A stretch of DNA of 14,753 nucleotides, taken from the NCBI GenBank assembly GCA_964638055.1, contig CAZWXF010000069.1, positions 1 to 14,753 on the forward strand, written 5' to 3'. Both the position numbers and the translations under genes were made by a program. Each line of letters opens with the position of its first letter. The first letter of the stretch is position 1. This document shows, piece after piece, positions 7,493-14,537 of the stretch. The stretch comes from Prado023 sp964638055 (lineage in GTDB: Bacteria > Actinomycetota > Actinomycetes > S36-B12 > CAIYMF01). The notes under the pieces are model-generated. The model searched no databases, was not told where the DNA came from, and worked only from the letters and a program-made list of their open reading frames with translations.

Positions 7493-9175
7493 ATGAAGTT
7501 CCGGATCTCCAGGAGCCGGGCTGGTCTGCTTGCAGGTGTCCTTGATCAGACCGCCACTTCGGTTGCTGCATTCCTGGTGGTGGTGGCTGTTGCCAGAAGT
7601 GACTCAGTTGACCACTTCGGCGTCTTCGTCCTTGTGCAGACGTTGGCCGTGCTCGCAATGGGGATCGCCCGGGCAACGGTCGGGACATCCCTTCTCACCG
7701 TGTCCGCTCGCACCTCCAACGGGGACGGGAACAGCGGGGACGGGAAACCCGCCGATCCCCTTCCCGGAGCTCTGGCGTTCGCATCCCTGATCTGGCTCAT
7801 CGGATTCCTGGCCCTCGCCGCCCTGGCGATTCCCGACTGGACGGGCAGCTCCCTCTGCCTGGCGTGGGGTGTGGCCCTGGGACCTCTGGTCCTGCTGGAC
7901 GTCCTTCGATGCAGCCTCCACGGTCGCGGGAGGCACTTCACCGCGGCGGGACTTGCGGTGAGCCAGCTGGCCGTGCTCCTCGTCGGCCTGACGATTCTCA
8001 TCGGCAGGGATGCCGGCACTCCTGTGGCAGTCGTACTGGCCTATGGGTGCCTGACCCTGCTGGTCTTCGCAGTTGGCGCCGCAGCACTTCGTGTTCATCC
8101 GTTCTCGCTGCGACGTGGGGCTGCCTTCGTGGCGCGCGAGCTGGCTGTCTGGCGGGGCTACTCGGCCAACTACCTGATCGACGCGGCCATGTTCACCGCC
8201 GTTCCGTTCGTGGTCGCCGCAAGTGGAGGGCTGGCCGTGGCTGCTGGCGTTCGGGCATGTCAGACGGTTGCCGGACTGCCTCTTCAGGTCCCACACGGGC
8301 TCAGCGTCTTCGTCCTGGGCAAGGGTTCTGAGGAGATCGCGACAACCGGGTCGATCCCCGCGGGCTGGTCCCGGATATGGACCCTCGGTCACATGGCTCT
8401 CTTCGGTACGGCCACGGCAGTGGTCCTGCTCGTCGACGACGATCTGGGCACGATGTTCCTCGGGGAGACCTGGACAGTGGCCAGCCCCGCGCTGCCGTTC
8501 GTGATGATCGCATCGCTGTTCTTCGCCCTCACATTCTGGCCCGACATCCTGCATCGCATCCACGGAACCAGCGGTCGGATGGCCAAGGTGCGCCTTGTGA
8601 ACGTGCCGATGTCACTGGCGCTGGCCGCAGTGGGCGCGCGAGTCTCGGGCACGGTTGGTGCCACCCTCGGCCTCGCGACCGCAAGCGCGGTCCTGTTCGT
8701 GGTGGCCTGGCGTGCTCGCCCACAGAGCCGCGTGGCAGCCCGGCGGCCACGCGGGGATGCCGTGGGAGATCACCCCTGCCATGACCAGCGATGTGATCCG
8801 GGAGCAGAGCCACGGGGTTGGCTCCGAACGCGGTCACGCGTGCTGACAGTTCGCCGAGAGGATGAAGGTCGGCTACCGCATCGACCGGCCCAGCTGCGCA
8901 GCCCCTCACCTGGTGAACCGCTTGAGGAGCACGTCACCGTGCACGATCCGGGGCGGGATCTGCGGGATGAGCAGGATGCGGGGCGGGATCTGAGGGATGT
9001 GCCGGGAGAAGGGGACGGTCGTCCGGTGGACCTGGTCGGATCGACGGAAGGCGGCTTCGTCCGGGCCACGAGGGGGGGCCGTCGACGTCCGGGAGTGGAG
9101 GGCGTGGGCGCGCGGCCGTCCGGACATGTGACTGCCAGGCGTGAGCCACGTCCAGGCCGCCACGTCAAGCCATGA
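7493..9175 (+). CDS. Wzx-type polysaccharide flippase/transporter, 3' end doubtful
   Basis: ATG 7493 places the first membrane helix about 11 residues in; ATG 7460 is also in frame and neither has a good ribosome site. Residues 1-410 form about a dozen hydrophobic segments (for example AGLLAGVLDQTATSVAAFLV at the start and TVGATLGLATASAVLFVVAW near 387-406), with a basic loop after the fourth or fifth helix, consistent with MOP-superfamily exporters that move undecaprenyl-linked units across the membrane. No soluble motif confirms this. The open frame continues to TGA 9175 (560 residues), but the last 140 residues are hydrophilic, Arg/Gly/Asp-rich and have weak codon bias, so the native end may be near 8740-8846 with a frameshift. 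A Gly/Asp duplication occurs at residues 77-85. The aminotransferase follows on the same strand. Confidence 0.7.
   Translation: MKFRISRSRAGLLAGVLDQTATSVAAFLVVVAVARSDSVDHFGVFVLVQTLAVLAMGIARATVGTSLLTVSARTSNGDGNSGDGKPADPLPGALAFASLIWLIGFLALAALAIPDWTGSSLCLAWGVALGPLVLLDVLRCSLHGRGRHFTAAGLAVSQLAVLLVGLTILIGRDAGTPVAVVLAYGCLTLLVFAVGAAALRVHPFSLRRGAAFVARELAVWRGYSANYLIDAAMFTAVPFVVAASGGLAVAAGVRACQTVAGLPLQVPHGLSVFVLGKGSEEIATTGSIPAGWSRIWTLGHMALFGTATAVVLLVDDDLGTMFLGETWTVASPALPFVMIASLFFALTFWPDILHRIHGTSGRMAKVRLVNVPMSLALAAVGARVSGTVGATLGLATASAVLFVVAWRARPQSRVAARRPRGDAVGDHPCHDQRCDPGAEPRGWLRTRSRVLTVRREDEGRLPHRPAQLRSPSPGEPLEEHVTVHDPGRDLRDEQDAGRDLRDVPGEGDGRPVDLVGSTEGGFVRATRGGRRRPGVEGVGARPSGHVTARREPRPGRHVKP
7721..7746 (+). 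repeat. 15-bp-period duplication in the flippase gene
   Basis: GGGGACGGGAA occurs at 7721-7731 and 7736-7746, a period of 15 bp, encoding NGDGNSGDGK in the loop between predicted helices 2 and 3. It keeps the frame. Confidence 0.8.
8906..9127 (-). CDS. Possible small minus-strand ORF or gene remnant
   Basis: This 73-residue frame runs from ATG 9127 to TGA 8906-8908; an in-frame ATG at 9199 would give 97 residues. About 65 of 73 codons end in G or C, with common high-GC codons (CTC, ATC, GTG, AAG), which is better codon bias than the flippase frame running over it on the other strand. The product is basic, without membrane helix or known motif, and contains a 10-residue near-repeat (IPQIPPRILL then IPQIPPRIVH). 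No ribosome site is seen before ATG 9127. It could be a real small gene, the tail of a decayed gene, or an accident of composition; I do not recognise it. Confidence 0.2.
   Translation of the reverse strand: MSGRPRAHALHSRTSTAPPRGPDEAAFRRSDQVHRTTVPFSRHIPQIPPRILLIPQIPPRIVHGDVLLKRFTR
8950..8999. repeat. 30-bp-period direct repeat after the flippase core
   Basis: GGGGCGGGATCTGCGGGATG (8950-8969) recurs at 8980-8999 with one difference (C to A at the 14th base). In the flippase frame it gives GRDLRD twice; on the minus strand it gives IPQIPPRI twice. The period is a multiple of three in both readings. Confidence 0.85.
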
Positions 9176-9200
9176 CCACCGGAGCCTCCGTCGGACCATC

Positions 9201-9218
9201 GAGGTCAGGGCGGACCTC
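9201..9218. promoter_or_regulatory. Inverted repeat upstream of the aminotransferase
   Basis: GAGGTC (9201-9206) and GACCTC (9213-9218) form a perfect 6-bp inverted repeat around AGGGCG. A TACGAT at 9226-9231 just downstream could be a -10 element, giving a leader of roughly 15 bases before ATG 9252. The palindrome would then lie between -35 and -10, an operator-like position. No clear -35 box was found. Confidence 0.25.
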
Positions 9219-9251
9219 CACTGGGTACGATCTTGTCGGTTGTTCGTTGCG

Positions 9252-10394
9252 ATGGGGGTTCCGGTAGTGCCAAAGCCGATCATCATGTCCCAGGCCCACG
9301 TGACCCAGGCCGAAGTGGACGCGGTCTCGCGAGCCGTCCTGGGGGGGTGGGTCGCCCCCCTGGGACCCGAGGTGGACGGATTCGAGGCCGACATGTGCGC
9401 CTTCACCGGCGCCCGCCATGCCCTGGCCCTCTCGTCGGGAACGGCTGCCCTGCACCTGGGCCTGCTCGGATTGGGCGTGAAGCCCGGTGACGAGGTCCTG
9501 GTGCCGACGCTGACCTTCGCCGCCACCGCATTCGCCGTCACCTACACCGGGGCGAAGCCCATCTTCCTCGATGTCGAGCGGAGAGCCTGGGGACTGGATC
9601 CTGAACTCCTCAACTCGGTGCTCCAGTCGCGCTCGCGGTCGGGGCGCCGGGTCGCTGCGATCGTCGCCGTCGACCTCTTCGGACGCACCGCGGACTACGA
9701 CGAGATCCTCCGGGTGGCAGCGGCCCACGATGTCCCCGTCCTCATCGACGCAGCCGAGTCACTCGGAGCGACCCACGACGCGCGTGCCGCTGGGACGATG
9801 GGCCGCGTGGGCGTGTTCTCCTTCAACGGCAACAAGATCATGACCACGTCGGGCGGGGGCATGCTGGTCTCGGACGATGAACAGCTCGTGGCCAAGGCCC
9901 GCTTCAGGTCCACGCAGTCGCGCGAGCCGTTCGCCTGGTACGAGCACGAGGAGATCGGTTTCAACTACCGGATGAGCAACGTCCTCGCTGCGCTGGGTCG
10001 TGCCCAGCTGGACCGGTTGCCGGACATGGTCGCCCGACGCCGCCGCATCCGCGAGACGTACAGCGAGATGCTCAGCGGTATCGACGGCGTTGTGGTCACA
10101 GCAGATCCGCCATGGGGTCAGGGCAACAGCTGGCTGACGACGGTCACCTTCGACCGCGAGGTGCATCCCGGGGCGCCCGTCAGTATCCGAGAGGCGCTGC
10201 AAGTGGAGGCCATCGAGTCCCGGCCCATCTGGAAGCCGATGCATCAGCAGCCGGTGTTCCGTGACGCAGAGGCGCATCTGACGGGCGTGGCGGACCGTGT
10301 CTTCGAGGAAGGTCTGTGCCTGCCCAGCGGTTCGGGGCTCAGCGACGACGACGTGCACCGCGTCGTGGAAGGGCTGCTCGCGACTCTTGCGTGA
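9252..10394 (+). CDS. DegT/DnrJ/EryC1/StrS-family PLP-dependent sugar aminotransferase
   Basis: ATG 9252 gives 380 residues, the usual family length, and puts the conserved N-terminal block (IIMSQAHVTQAEVDAV, then GGWVAPLGPEVDGFE at 31-45) in the normal place. There is no ribosome site, and ATG 9285 is the alternative. Key features are SSGTAALHL (61-69) for phosphate binding, VPTLTFAATAFAV, LIDAAESLGA with Asp166 holding the pyridine nitrogen, and SFNGNKIMTTSGGG with Lys195 as the Schiff-base lysine. The enzyme transfers an amino group to a 4-keto nucleotide sugar in the cytoplasm. The block WVAPLGP and overall pattern resemble PglE/EpsN-type UDP-4-amino-sugar transaminases, fitting the FlaA1/CapD-type dehydratase at 11291-13099 as the supplier of the keto sugar. 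The exact product is unknown. Confidence 0.9.
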   Translation: MGVPVVPKPIIMSQAHVTQAEVDAVSRAVLGGWVAPLGPEVDGFEADMCAFTGARHALALSSGTAALHLGLLGLGVKPGDEVLVPTLTFAATAFAVTYTGAKPIFLDVERRAWGLDPELLNSVLQSRSRSGRRVAAIVAVDLFGRTADYDEILRVAAAHDVPVLIDAAESLGATHDARAAGTMGRVGVFSFNGNKIMTTSGGGMLVSDDEQLVAKARFRSTQSREPFAWYEHEEIGFNYRMSNVLAALGRAQLDRLPDMVARRRRIRETYSEMLSGIDGVVVTADPPWGQGNSWLTTVTFDREVHPGAPVSIREALQVEAIESRPIWKPMHQQPVFRDAEAHLTGVADRVFEEGLCLPSGSGLSDDDVHRVVEGLLATLA

Positions 10395-10418
10395 TGCCTC
10401 GCGTGGCGTCTGTCCTGC

Positions 10419-10436
10419 CGCGAGCACGGCTCCGCG
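10419..10436 (+). terminator. Weak GC hairpin after the aminotransferase
   Basis: CGCGAGC pairs with GCTC and GCG across an ACG loop, with one bulged C. It starts 25 bases after the stop. There is no T run, so it would be at best an imperfect terminator; the MITE-like hairpin just downstream may do the same job. Confidence 0.25.
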
Positions 10437-10460
10437 CGGGGTGTCGCTTGGTGGGCACAC

Positions 10461-10628
10461 CTAGGGTGTGTCTCCATATCCACTGACGTTGCGAGCGGCG
10501 TTCGGTGCTGTGCATCGCAAGGCGGCGGAGTGAGTCGGGCTGGTGGCCCGGCGAGCGACGGCAACGCGGCGAGGTGCAGTGCCCGGGCGTCGCGCAGCCG
10601 GCAATCGGGATATGGAGACACGCCCTAG
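10461..10628. mobile_element. MITE-like element, 168 bp with 21-bp terminal inverted repeats
   Basis: The left end (10461-10481, CTAGGGTGTGTCTCC and on to ATATCC) is the reverse complement of the right end (10608-10628, GGATATGGAGACACG and on to CCCTAG) at 20 of 21 positions. The interior of 126 bp has no credible gene. Both ends finish in CTAG, which may be a 4-bp target duplication or part of the repeat. Such a short, coding-free, inverted-repeat-bounded unit is what a non-autonomous insertion-sequence derivative looks like; the termini resemble IS5-superfamily ends by eye only. It lies between the convergent aminotransferase and VanZ-like genes, 16 bases from the VanZ stop, where its transcript would also fold as a long hairpin on either strand. 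Confidence 0.8.
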
Positions 10629-10644
10629 CCCCAGCCCCCTGCGC

Positions 10645-11226
10645 CTATCGAGCCTGAGTCTCCTTGGTCCGGGGAGCCCGCGCCTTCACGCAGGCCACGA
10701 CGGTTCCGGCGCACAGGCCCAGCAGCAGGCCCGTCAGGTTGTCGGCCACATCGGCACTCTGACATCCCCGTCCCAGGGGGGGCACCATGGACTGAACCGC
10801 CTCGATCGCGACGGGCAGCAGCAGGGCACCGCCCACCACAGCCGACTTGCGGATCGACGCGGGGGCGAGCGCGAGGGCGAAGCCGAGGGGAACGAACATC
10901 ACGATGTTGAACAGCGCGTCGGACGGTCCGCTCAGCACGGCCCAACCGGCGGGTCCCACCCGTGAGAGGTCGCAGGACAGCGTCCCTTGCGGGGCCGATC
11001 TGAACGCCTGGCTCAGCGGGGTCACGGTGCCCGCGAGGATCACTCCGGTGCTGCCCAGTGCCATCCAGGCGATGGCCCTGGGCACGCCCAGCCAGTCGGC
11101 GGTGCGTTCGCCAGCCGTCCTCGCGACCACGCAGGTCAGAATCAGCATCGGCAGGAGCCAGGGCAGGCGCGAGGGGTACCAGAGGAGCGCAGCAGCAAGC
11201 CAGGCCGCCGCCGCGCTCGTCATCAT
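10645..11226 (-). CDS. VanZ-family membrane protein
   Basis: ATG 11226 is preferred over GTG 11232 because AGGAG lies 5 bases upstream; this gives 193 residues ending at TAG 10645. Four or five hydrophobic segments are visible. The VanZ signature is the pair DALFNIVMFVPLGFALA and LPVAIEAVQSMVPPLGRG followed by SADVADNLTGLLLG, that is, the N-x-x-x-F-x-P-x-G and D-x-x-x-N-x-x-G blocks. VanZ proteins are named after a teicoplanin-resistance accessory factor, but most members sit in other contexts and their activity is unclear. Here it follows the dehydratase gene by 64 bp on the same strand, so a role with the polysaccharide or cell envelope is likelier than antibiotic resistance. A C7 run encodes part of VPPLG. 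Confidence 0.85.
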   Translation of the reverse strand: MMTSAAAAWLAAALLWYPSRLPWLLPMLILTCVVARTAGERTADWLGVPRAIAWMALGSTGVILAGTVTPLSQAFRSAPQGTLSCDLSRVGPAGWAVLSGPSDALFNIVMFVPLGFALALAPASIRKSAVVGGALLLPVAIEAVQSMVPPLGRGCQSADVADNLTGLLLGLCAGTVVACVKARAPRTKETQAR

Positions 11227-11231
11227 CGCCA

Positions 11232-11236
11232 CTCCT
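11232..11236 (-). promoter_or_regulatory. Ribosome binding site deciding the VanZ-like start
   Basis: On the minus strand AGGAG ends 5 bases before ATG 11226. It overlaps the alternative GTG at 11232, which makes that codon unlikely to be the start. Confidence 0.5.
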
Positions 11237-11290
11237 GCTTGCGCCGGGGCTCTGACCCGCTGCTGCGCAACTCAGACGAGCGCGAGGCGT

Positions 11291-13099
11291 TCACGCGACC
11301 TCGACAGTCTCCTTGTCGTGGGCACGGTCGGACGCCATGGTCCAGTCCACATCCGAACCCCGGACCTCGGAGATGTCCAGGGCAGGCACGGGAACAGCGC
11401 TGATCAGCCCATGGCTGGTCGGCCGCTGCCCCTCGGCAGGGGCGAACAGCTCCTCGTGGAGCTTCTCCCCCCGTCGGAGCCCGGTGAAGACGATGTCCAC
11501 ATCTCGGCGGCCGCTCATCTCGATCATCTTCCGAGCGACCTTGAGGATGCTGACCGGTTCCCCCATGTCGAGCACGAGTGCCTCGCCGTCATGGCCGACT
11601 GCCGCGGCCTGGATGACCAGCTCGCACGCCTCGGGGATCATCATGAAGTAACGAGTCACTCGGGCGTCGGTCACGGTCACAGGGCCGCCACGCTCGATCT
11701 GCTGCCCGAAGGCTGGCAGAACCGAGCCGCGGGAGCCCAGGACGTTGCCGAATCGCACGGAGACGTACTTGCCCGTGCTCTGCATCGCAGTCGCCGCAGT
11801 CAGCTTCTCGGCGATCCGCTTGGAATAGCCGAGCACGCTGCACGGGTTGGCAGCCTTGTCGGTGGAGATGTTCACGAACACGCCGCACCCGTATGTCTGG
11901 GCGACCTCGAGCACGTTTGCCGTGCCCAGGACATTCGTCTTCCAAGCCTCGGGCCGGTACTGCTCGAGCATCGGCAGATGCTTGAGTGCTGCAGCGTGGA
12001 AGACCACTTCGGGCCGATGATGGCTGAACACCTCGTGGAGCGCCTCGGAGTCGCGGATGTCGGCGAGGATCACGTCATCGCTGTCCAGCAGTGCCCGGCC
12101 GCTCAGACTGAGCTGGAGGGCGTGCAGCGCCGATTCGTCGCGGTCGAGCATGAGCAGGGACGCCGGCTCGAAGCGGACCAGCTGGCGGCACAGCTCCGAG
12201 CCGATCGATCCGCCGGCACCGGTGACCAGCACCCGCTTGCCTCGCAGGTACCCGGCGCAGGCATCGAGGTCGGTGTGAACAGGTCGTCGACCGAGCAGGT
12301 CGGTCACGTCGATGTCGCGGATGTCATGCAGCCCGATCCGCCCATCGAGGATGTTCGCGAGGGTCGGCAGTGCCTTCACCTTGAGGCCGAGGGCTGTCGC
12401 GGACTCCTGGATCTCCCGGAACAGCTCCGAGGGTGCCGAAGGGATCGCGACAACCAGCGCCTCCGCACCCGTCTTCTCGACCGCGACCTTCAGCGCTCTG
12501 CGGTTTCCGAGCACGCGGATGCCCTGGATCTCCAGGTGCCGCTTCCTAGGATCATCGTCGAGCAGCCCGACCGGAAGGAACGGCGACGTCGCATCCCCGA
12601 GCATCTTGGTGACCAGCTGGCTGCCGGCAGACCCCGCACCCAGCACAAGGGCCGGCGTGGCGCCCTCCGGGCGAAGGGCGGACTCATGCAGAGAGCGCCA
12701 ACCCAGGCGAGGGACGGAAGCGAGCGCCAGGGCGACGCCGCCGCTGGCAATCGGTATCGAGATCGCGAACAGCCTGCCGTCGAACAGCAGCACGGCGGAA
12801 AGCGTGAGAAGCCCGGTGGTGCAGGCGAACGTCTGGGCGACGGCCACGGCCTCCTCGCGGGAGCCGGTTGGATGACGGCCGTCGTAGATCCAGAACAGCG
12901 TGCCCATTCCCATCTGGATGCCGATCGCAAGCGCGATCCCGGTCAGTGTGCGGGCCCAGGGCACCCCATTGGGAATGTCGACGTAGCGCAGGAGCGCGAA
13001 GCCGGTGATCGACACTGCCCAGGCGACCGAATCGACCATGACAAGGCTGCGATGGCGGTCGCGCGTGAACCAGCGGTAATTGCCCCCCCAATTGGACAT
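11291..13099 (-). CDS. Polysaccharide biosynthesis nucleotide-sugar dehydratase/epimerase (FlaA1/CapD/WbpM type, membrane-bound)
   Basis: ATG 13099 gives 602 residues, the usual length of the long form; GTG 13126 would add nine. Four membrane helices occupy about 18-130. A first Rossmann-like domain has LVLGAGSAGSQ (151-161), and the catalytic SDR domain has VLVTGAGGSIGSEL (290-303) for NAD(P) binding, ISTDKAANP (411-419) and SVLGYSKRIAEK (421-432). Lys427 is the conserved lysine and the position of the usual Tyr (four before it) is Leu423; a Met or other residue there is known in the WbpM branch. The family converts UDP-GlcNAc to a 4-keto-6-deoxy sugar or an epimer, in the membrane-facing cytoplasm. 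It probably supplies the aminotransferase at 9252-10394. A C7 run (13083-13089) falls at codons 4-6. Confidence 0.9.
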   Translation of the reverse strand: MSNWGGNYRWFTRDRHRSLVMVDSVAWAVSITGFALLRYVDIPNGVPWARTLTGIALAIGIQMGMGTLFWIYDGRHPTGSREEAVAVAQTFACTTGLLTLSAVLLFDGRLFAISIPIASGGVALALASVPRLGWRSLHESALRPEGATPALVLGAGSAGSQLVTKMLGDATSPFLPVGLLDDDPRKRHLEIQGIRVLGNRRALKVAVEKTGAEALVVAIPSAPSELFREIQESATALGLKVKALPTLANILDGRIGLHDIRDIDVTDLLGRRPVHTDLDACAGYLRGKRVLVTGAGGSIGSELCRQLVRFEPASLLMLDRDESALHALQLSLSGRALLDSDDVILADIRDSEALHEVFSHHRPEVVFHAAALKHLPMLEQYRPEAWKTNVLGTANVLEVAQTYGCGVFVNISTDKAANPCSVLGYSKRIAEKLTAATAMQSTGKYVSVRFGNVLGSRGSVLPAFGQQIERGGPVTVTDARVTRYFMMIPEACELVIQAAAVGHDGEALVLDMGEPVSILKVARKMIEMSGRRDVDIVFTGLRRGEKLHEELFAPAEGQRPTSHGLISAVPVPALDISEVRGSDVDWTMASDRAHDKETVEVA

Positions 13100-13307
13100 G
13101 GCGCACAGCCTAGTCCACCTGGGCACCCGCCAGGGCCACAGGTGTCCGGTCGGTCTCGCGGGAGGTAGCGTCCCGGCGGGGCGCTCAAGCCGGATTGATC
13201 TGCCAGGGGCTGGGCGCGACCTCCCCCGTGCCCCTACAGTGGCTATGAGCGCTGTGGGTCACGGCCTGCGGCCGCGTCTCGTGGCGCAGCAGCATTCGGA
13301 GGCTGCG
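13100..13307. promoter_or_regulatory. Divergent region between dehydratase and CapA-like genes
   Basis: No gene is supported here. The CapA frame stays open through it, but the codons read as a low-complexity extension. A TACAGT at 13234-13239 sits 5 bases before an in-frame ATG at 13245, so it could be a -10 element for a leaderless start or for a 60-base leader before GTG 13308. No -35 was identified. CGGGA and TCCCG near 13159-13175 form a small inverted repeat. Confidence 0.3.
13298..13302 (+). promoter_or_regulatory. Ribosome binding site supporting GTG 13308
   Basis: GGAGG lies 5 bases before GTG 13308, the best site upstream of the CapA-like gene; the in-frame ATG at 13245 has none. 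Confidence 0.5.
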
Positions 13308-14537
13308 GTGGTCGGAGTCACGCTCGGACGTCAGCGGGTTGACCGTCGGGATCAGCTCGACGGTGGCAGCCCCGCGGCCATCAGCCGCAGGCGCACCTCT
13401 GTCCTTGGTCGGCTACCGCTGGCCGTGCTGCTCTCGTGGGTCGCAGTGGTCGTGCTGCTGGAGGTCGTGGCCAGCGGCTGGCGCGAGCGGGGAACCTCTC
13501 CGGCACCCTCCGACGCAGCGGTCCCCGGAGCGGCGCCGGCCGAGGTGGGCACGGAGGCGGCGAAGCCAGACGGTGCGCCTCTGGGAACCGTCACCCTCGC
13601 GTTCGCCGGGGACATGCACTTCGAACGCCACCTCGCCAGACTCCTCGACAAGCCACGAGGTGCCCTGGGTCCGATCGCCGAGACCCTGTCCGCCGCCGAT
13701 CTCGCGATGGTGAACCTGGAGTCCGCGATCACGAGCCGGGGCGTGCCTGAGGCGAAGGAGCTCGAGGTTCCCAGTCGGCGGTACCACTTCCGCACCTCTC
13801 CTGCCGCGCTCGACGTCCTTGCGGCTGCCGGGATCGACGTGGTCACGATGGCGAACAACCATGGAGCCGACTTCGGGCCCGTTGGCCTGAGGGACACCCT
13901 CCGGGCGATCAGCAGCAGCCCGATCCCGGTGATCGGGATCGGGCGCGACCGGGAGGCGGCCTTCTCGCCACACAGGGTCACCGTCCGAGGCACCAACCTG
14001 GCGTTCCTCGCCGCGGATGGGTCCATGCGGGAAGGGGCGAGCGACGTCTGGGCCGCCGGGCCGGACAACCCAGGGGTCGCGGCCGCGCACTCCGCCCGGC
14101 CCCGCGCCCTCCTCGCGGCGGTTCGCTCCGCCAGCACGACCGACGACGTCGTCATCGTGTACATGCACTGGGGCGCGGAGCTGAAGGGCTGCCCGACTCC
14201 CCAGCAGCGGGCAACAGCTCGGGCCTTGGCCGAGGCGGGCGCCGACATCATCGTCGGCACACACGCCCACGTCCAGCTCGGGTCGGGATGGCTCGGCGAC
14301 ACCTACGTCAACTACGGCCTCGGGAACTTCCTCTGGTATCACGACCGCCGCCCGCACACCGGAGTCCTCCAGGTCCGCATCGAGGACGGGGAGGTCGTGG
14401 GCCACTCGTGGGTGCCCGCTGAGATCCAGCGGGATGGGCGTCCCATGCCCCTCACCGGGAAAGCCCGCGCCGCTGCCCTGGCTGACTGGCGCGAGCTGCG
14501 CGGCTGCGCCGGGCTCGCCGACACCCCCGCGCCATGA
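13308..14537 (+). CDS. CapA-family (poly-gamma-glutamate synthesis protein) metallophosphatase-like protein
   Basis: GTG 13308, with GGAGG in place, gives 409 residues; ATG 13245 would add 21. A basic N-terminus and one hydrophobic helix (about 37-57) make it a membrane-anchored protein facing outward, followed by an Ala/Pro/Glu-rich linker (60-92). The CapA domain then shows LAFAGDMHF (98-106), MVNLESAIT (134-142), TMANNHGADFG (180-190), YMHWGAELK (285-293), GTHAHV (317-322) and NYGLGNFLW (335-343), all with the Asp/His/Asn metal ligands of this calcineurin-like fold. CapA is named from poly-gamma-glutamate capsules, yet no CapB or CapC is in the window, so a role in anchoring or trimming the local polysaccharide is as likely. 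The stop overlaps the next start (ATGA). Confidence 0.85.
   Translation: MVGVTLGRQRVDRRDQLDGGSPAAISRRRTSVLGRLPLAVLLSWVAVVVLLEVVASGWRERGTSPAPSDAAVPGAAPAEVGTEAAKPDGAPLGTVTLAFAGDMHFERHLARLLDKPRGALGPIAETLSAADLAMVNLESAITSRGVPEAKELEVPSRRYHFRTSPAALDVLAAAGIDVVTMANNHGADFGPVGLRDTLRAISSSPIPVIGIGRDREAAFSPHRVTVRGTNLAFLAADGSMREGASDVWAAGPDNPGVAAAHSARPRALLAAVRSASTTDDVVIVYMHWGAELKGCPTPQQRATARALAEAGADIIVGTHAHVQLGSGWLGDTYVNYGLGNFLWYHDRRPHTGVLQVRIEDGEVVGHSWVPAEIQRDGRPMPLTGKARAAALADWRELRGCAGLADTPAP

Noticed and set aside
8742..8993. Remains of a PglD-type acetyltransferase in the next plus frame after the flippase
   Set aside because: The frame has stops at 8846 and 8993 and shows no hexapeptide repeats or Gly-rich nucleotide-binding start.
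10645..11226. VanZ-like gene as evidence of a glycopeptide-resistance island
   Set aside because: No VanS/VanR, ligase or dipeptidase genes are present, and VanZ-family proteins are common outside resistance loci.
2606..13089. Many G or C runs of seven or eight bases (2606, 5455, 5743, 7427, 9072, 9341, 10776, 13083) as a phase-variation system
   Set aside because: Eight runs in 14.7 kb is about what my rough estimate predicts for random DNA of this GC content, so there is no enrichment. Only the individual G8 near the flippase is kept as a weak lead.
13084..13094. CCCCAATTGG near the dehydratase start as another copy of the AATTGGGG operator-like repeat
   Set aside because: It lies within codons 3-5 of the gene (Asn-Trp-Gly) and shares only about 9 bases, so coding explains it.
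10847..13168. A 773-residue plus-strand frame
   Set aside because: It is the mirror of the minus-strand dehydratase and VanZ-like genes; its His/Asp/Gln/Arg-rich product has no domain.
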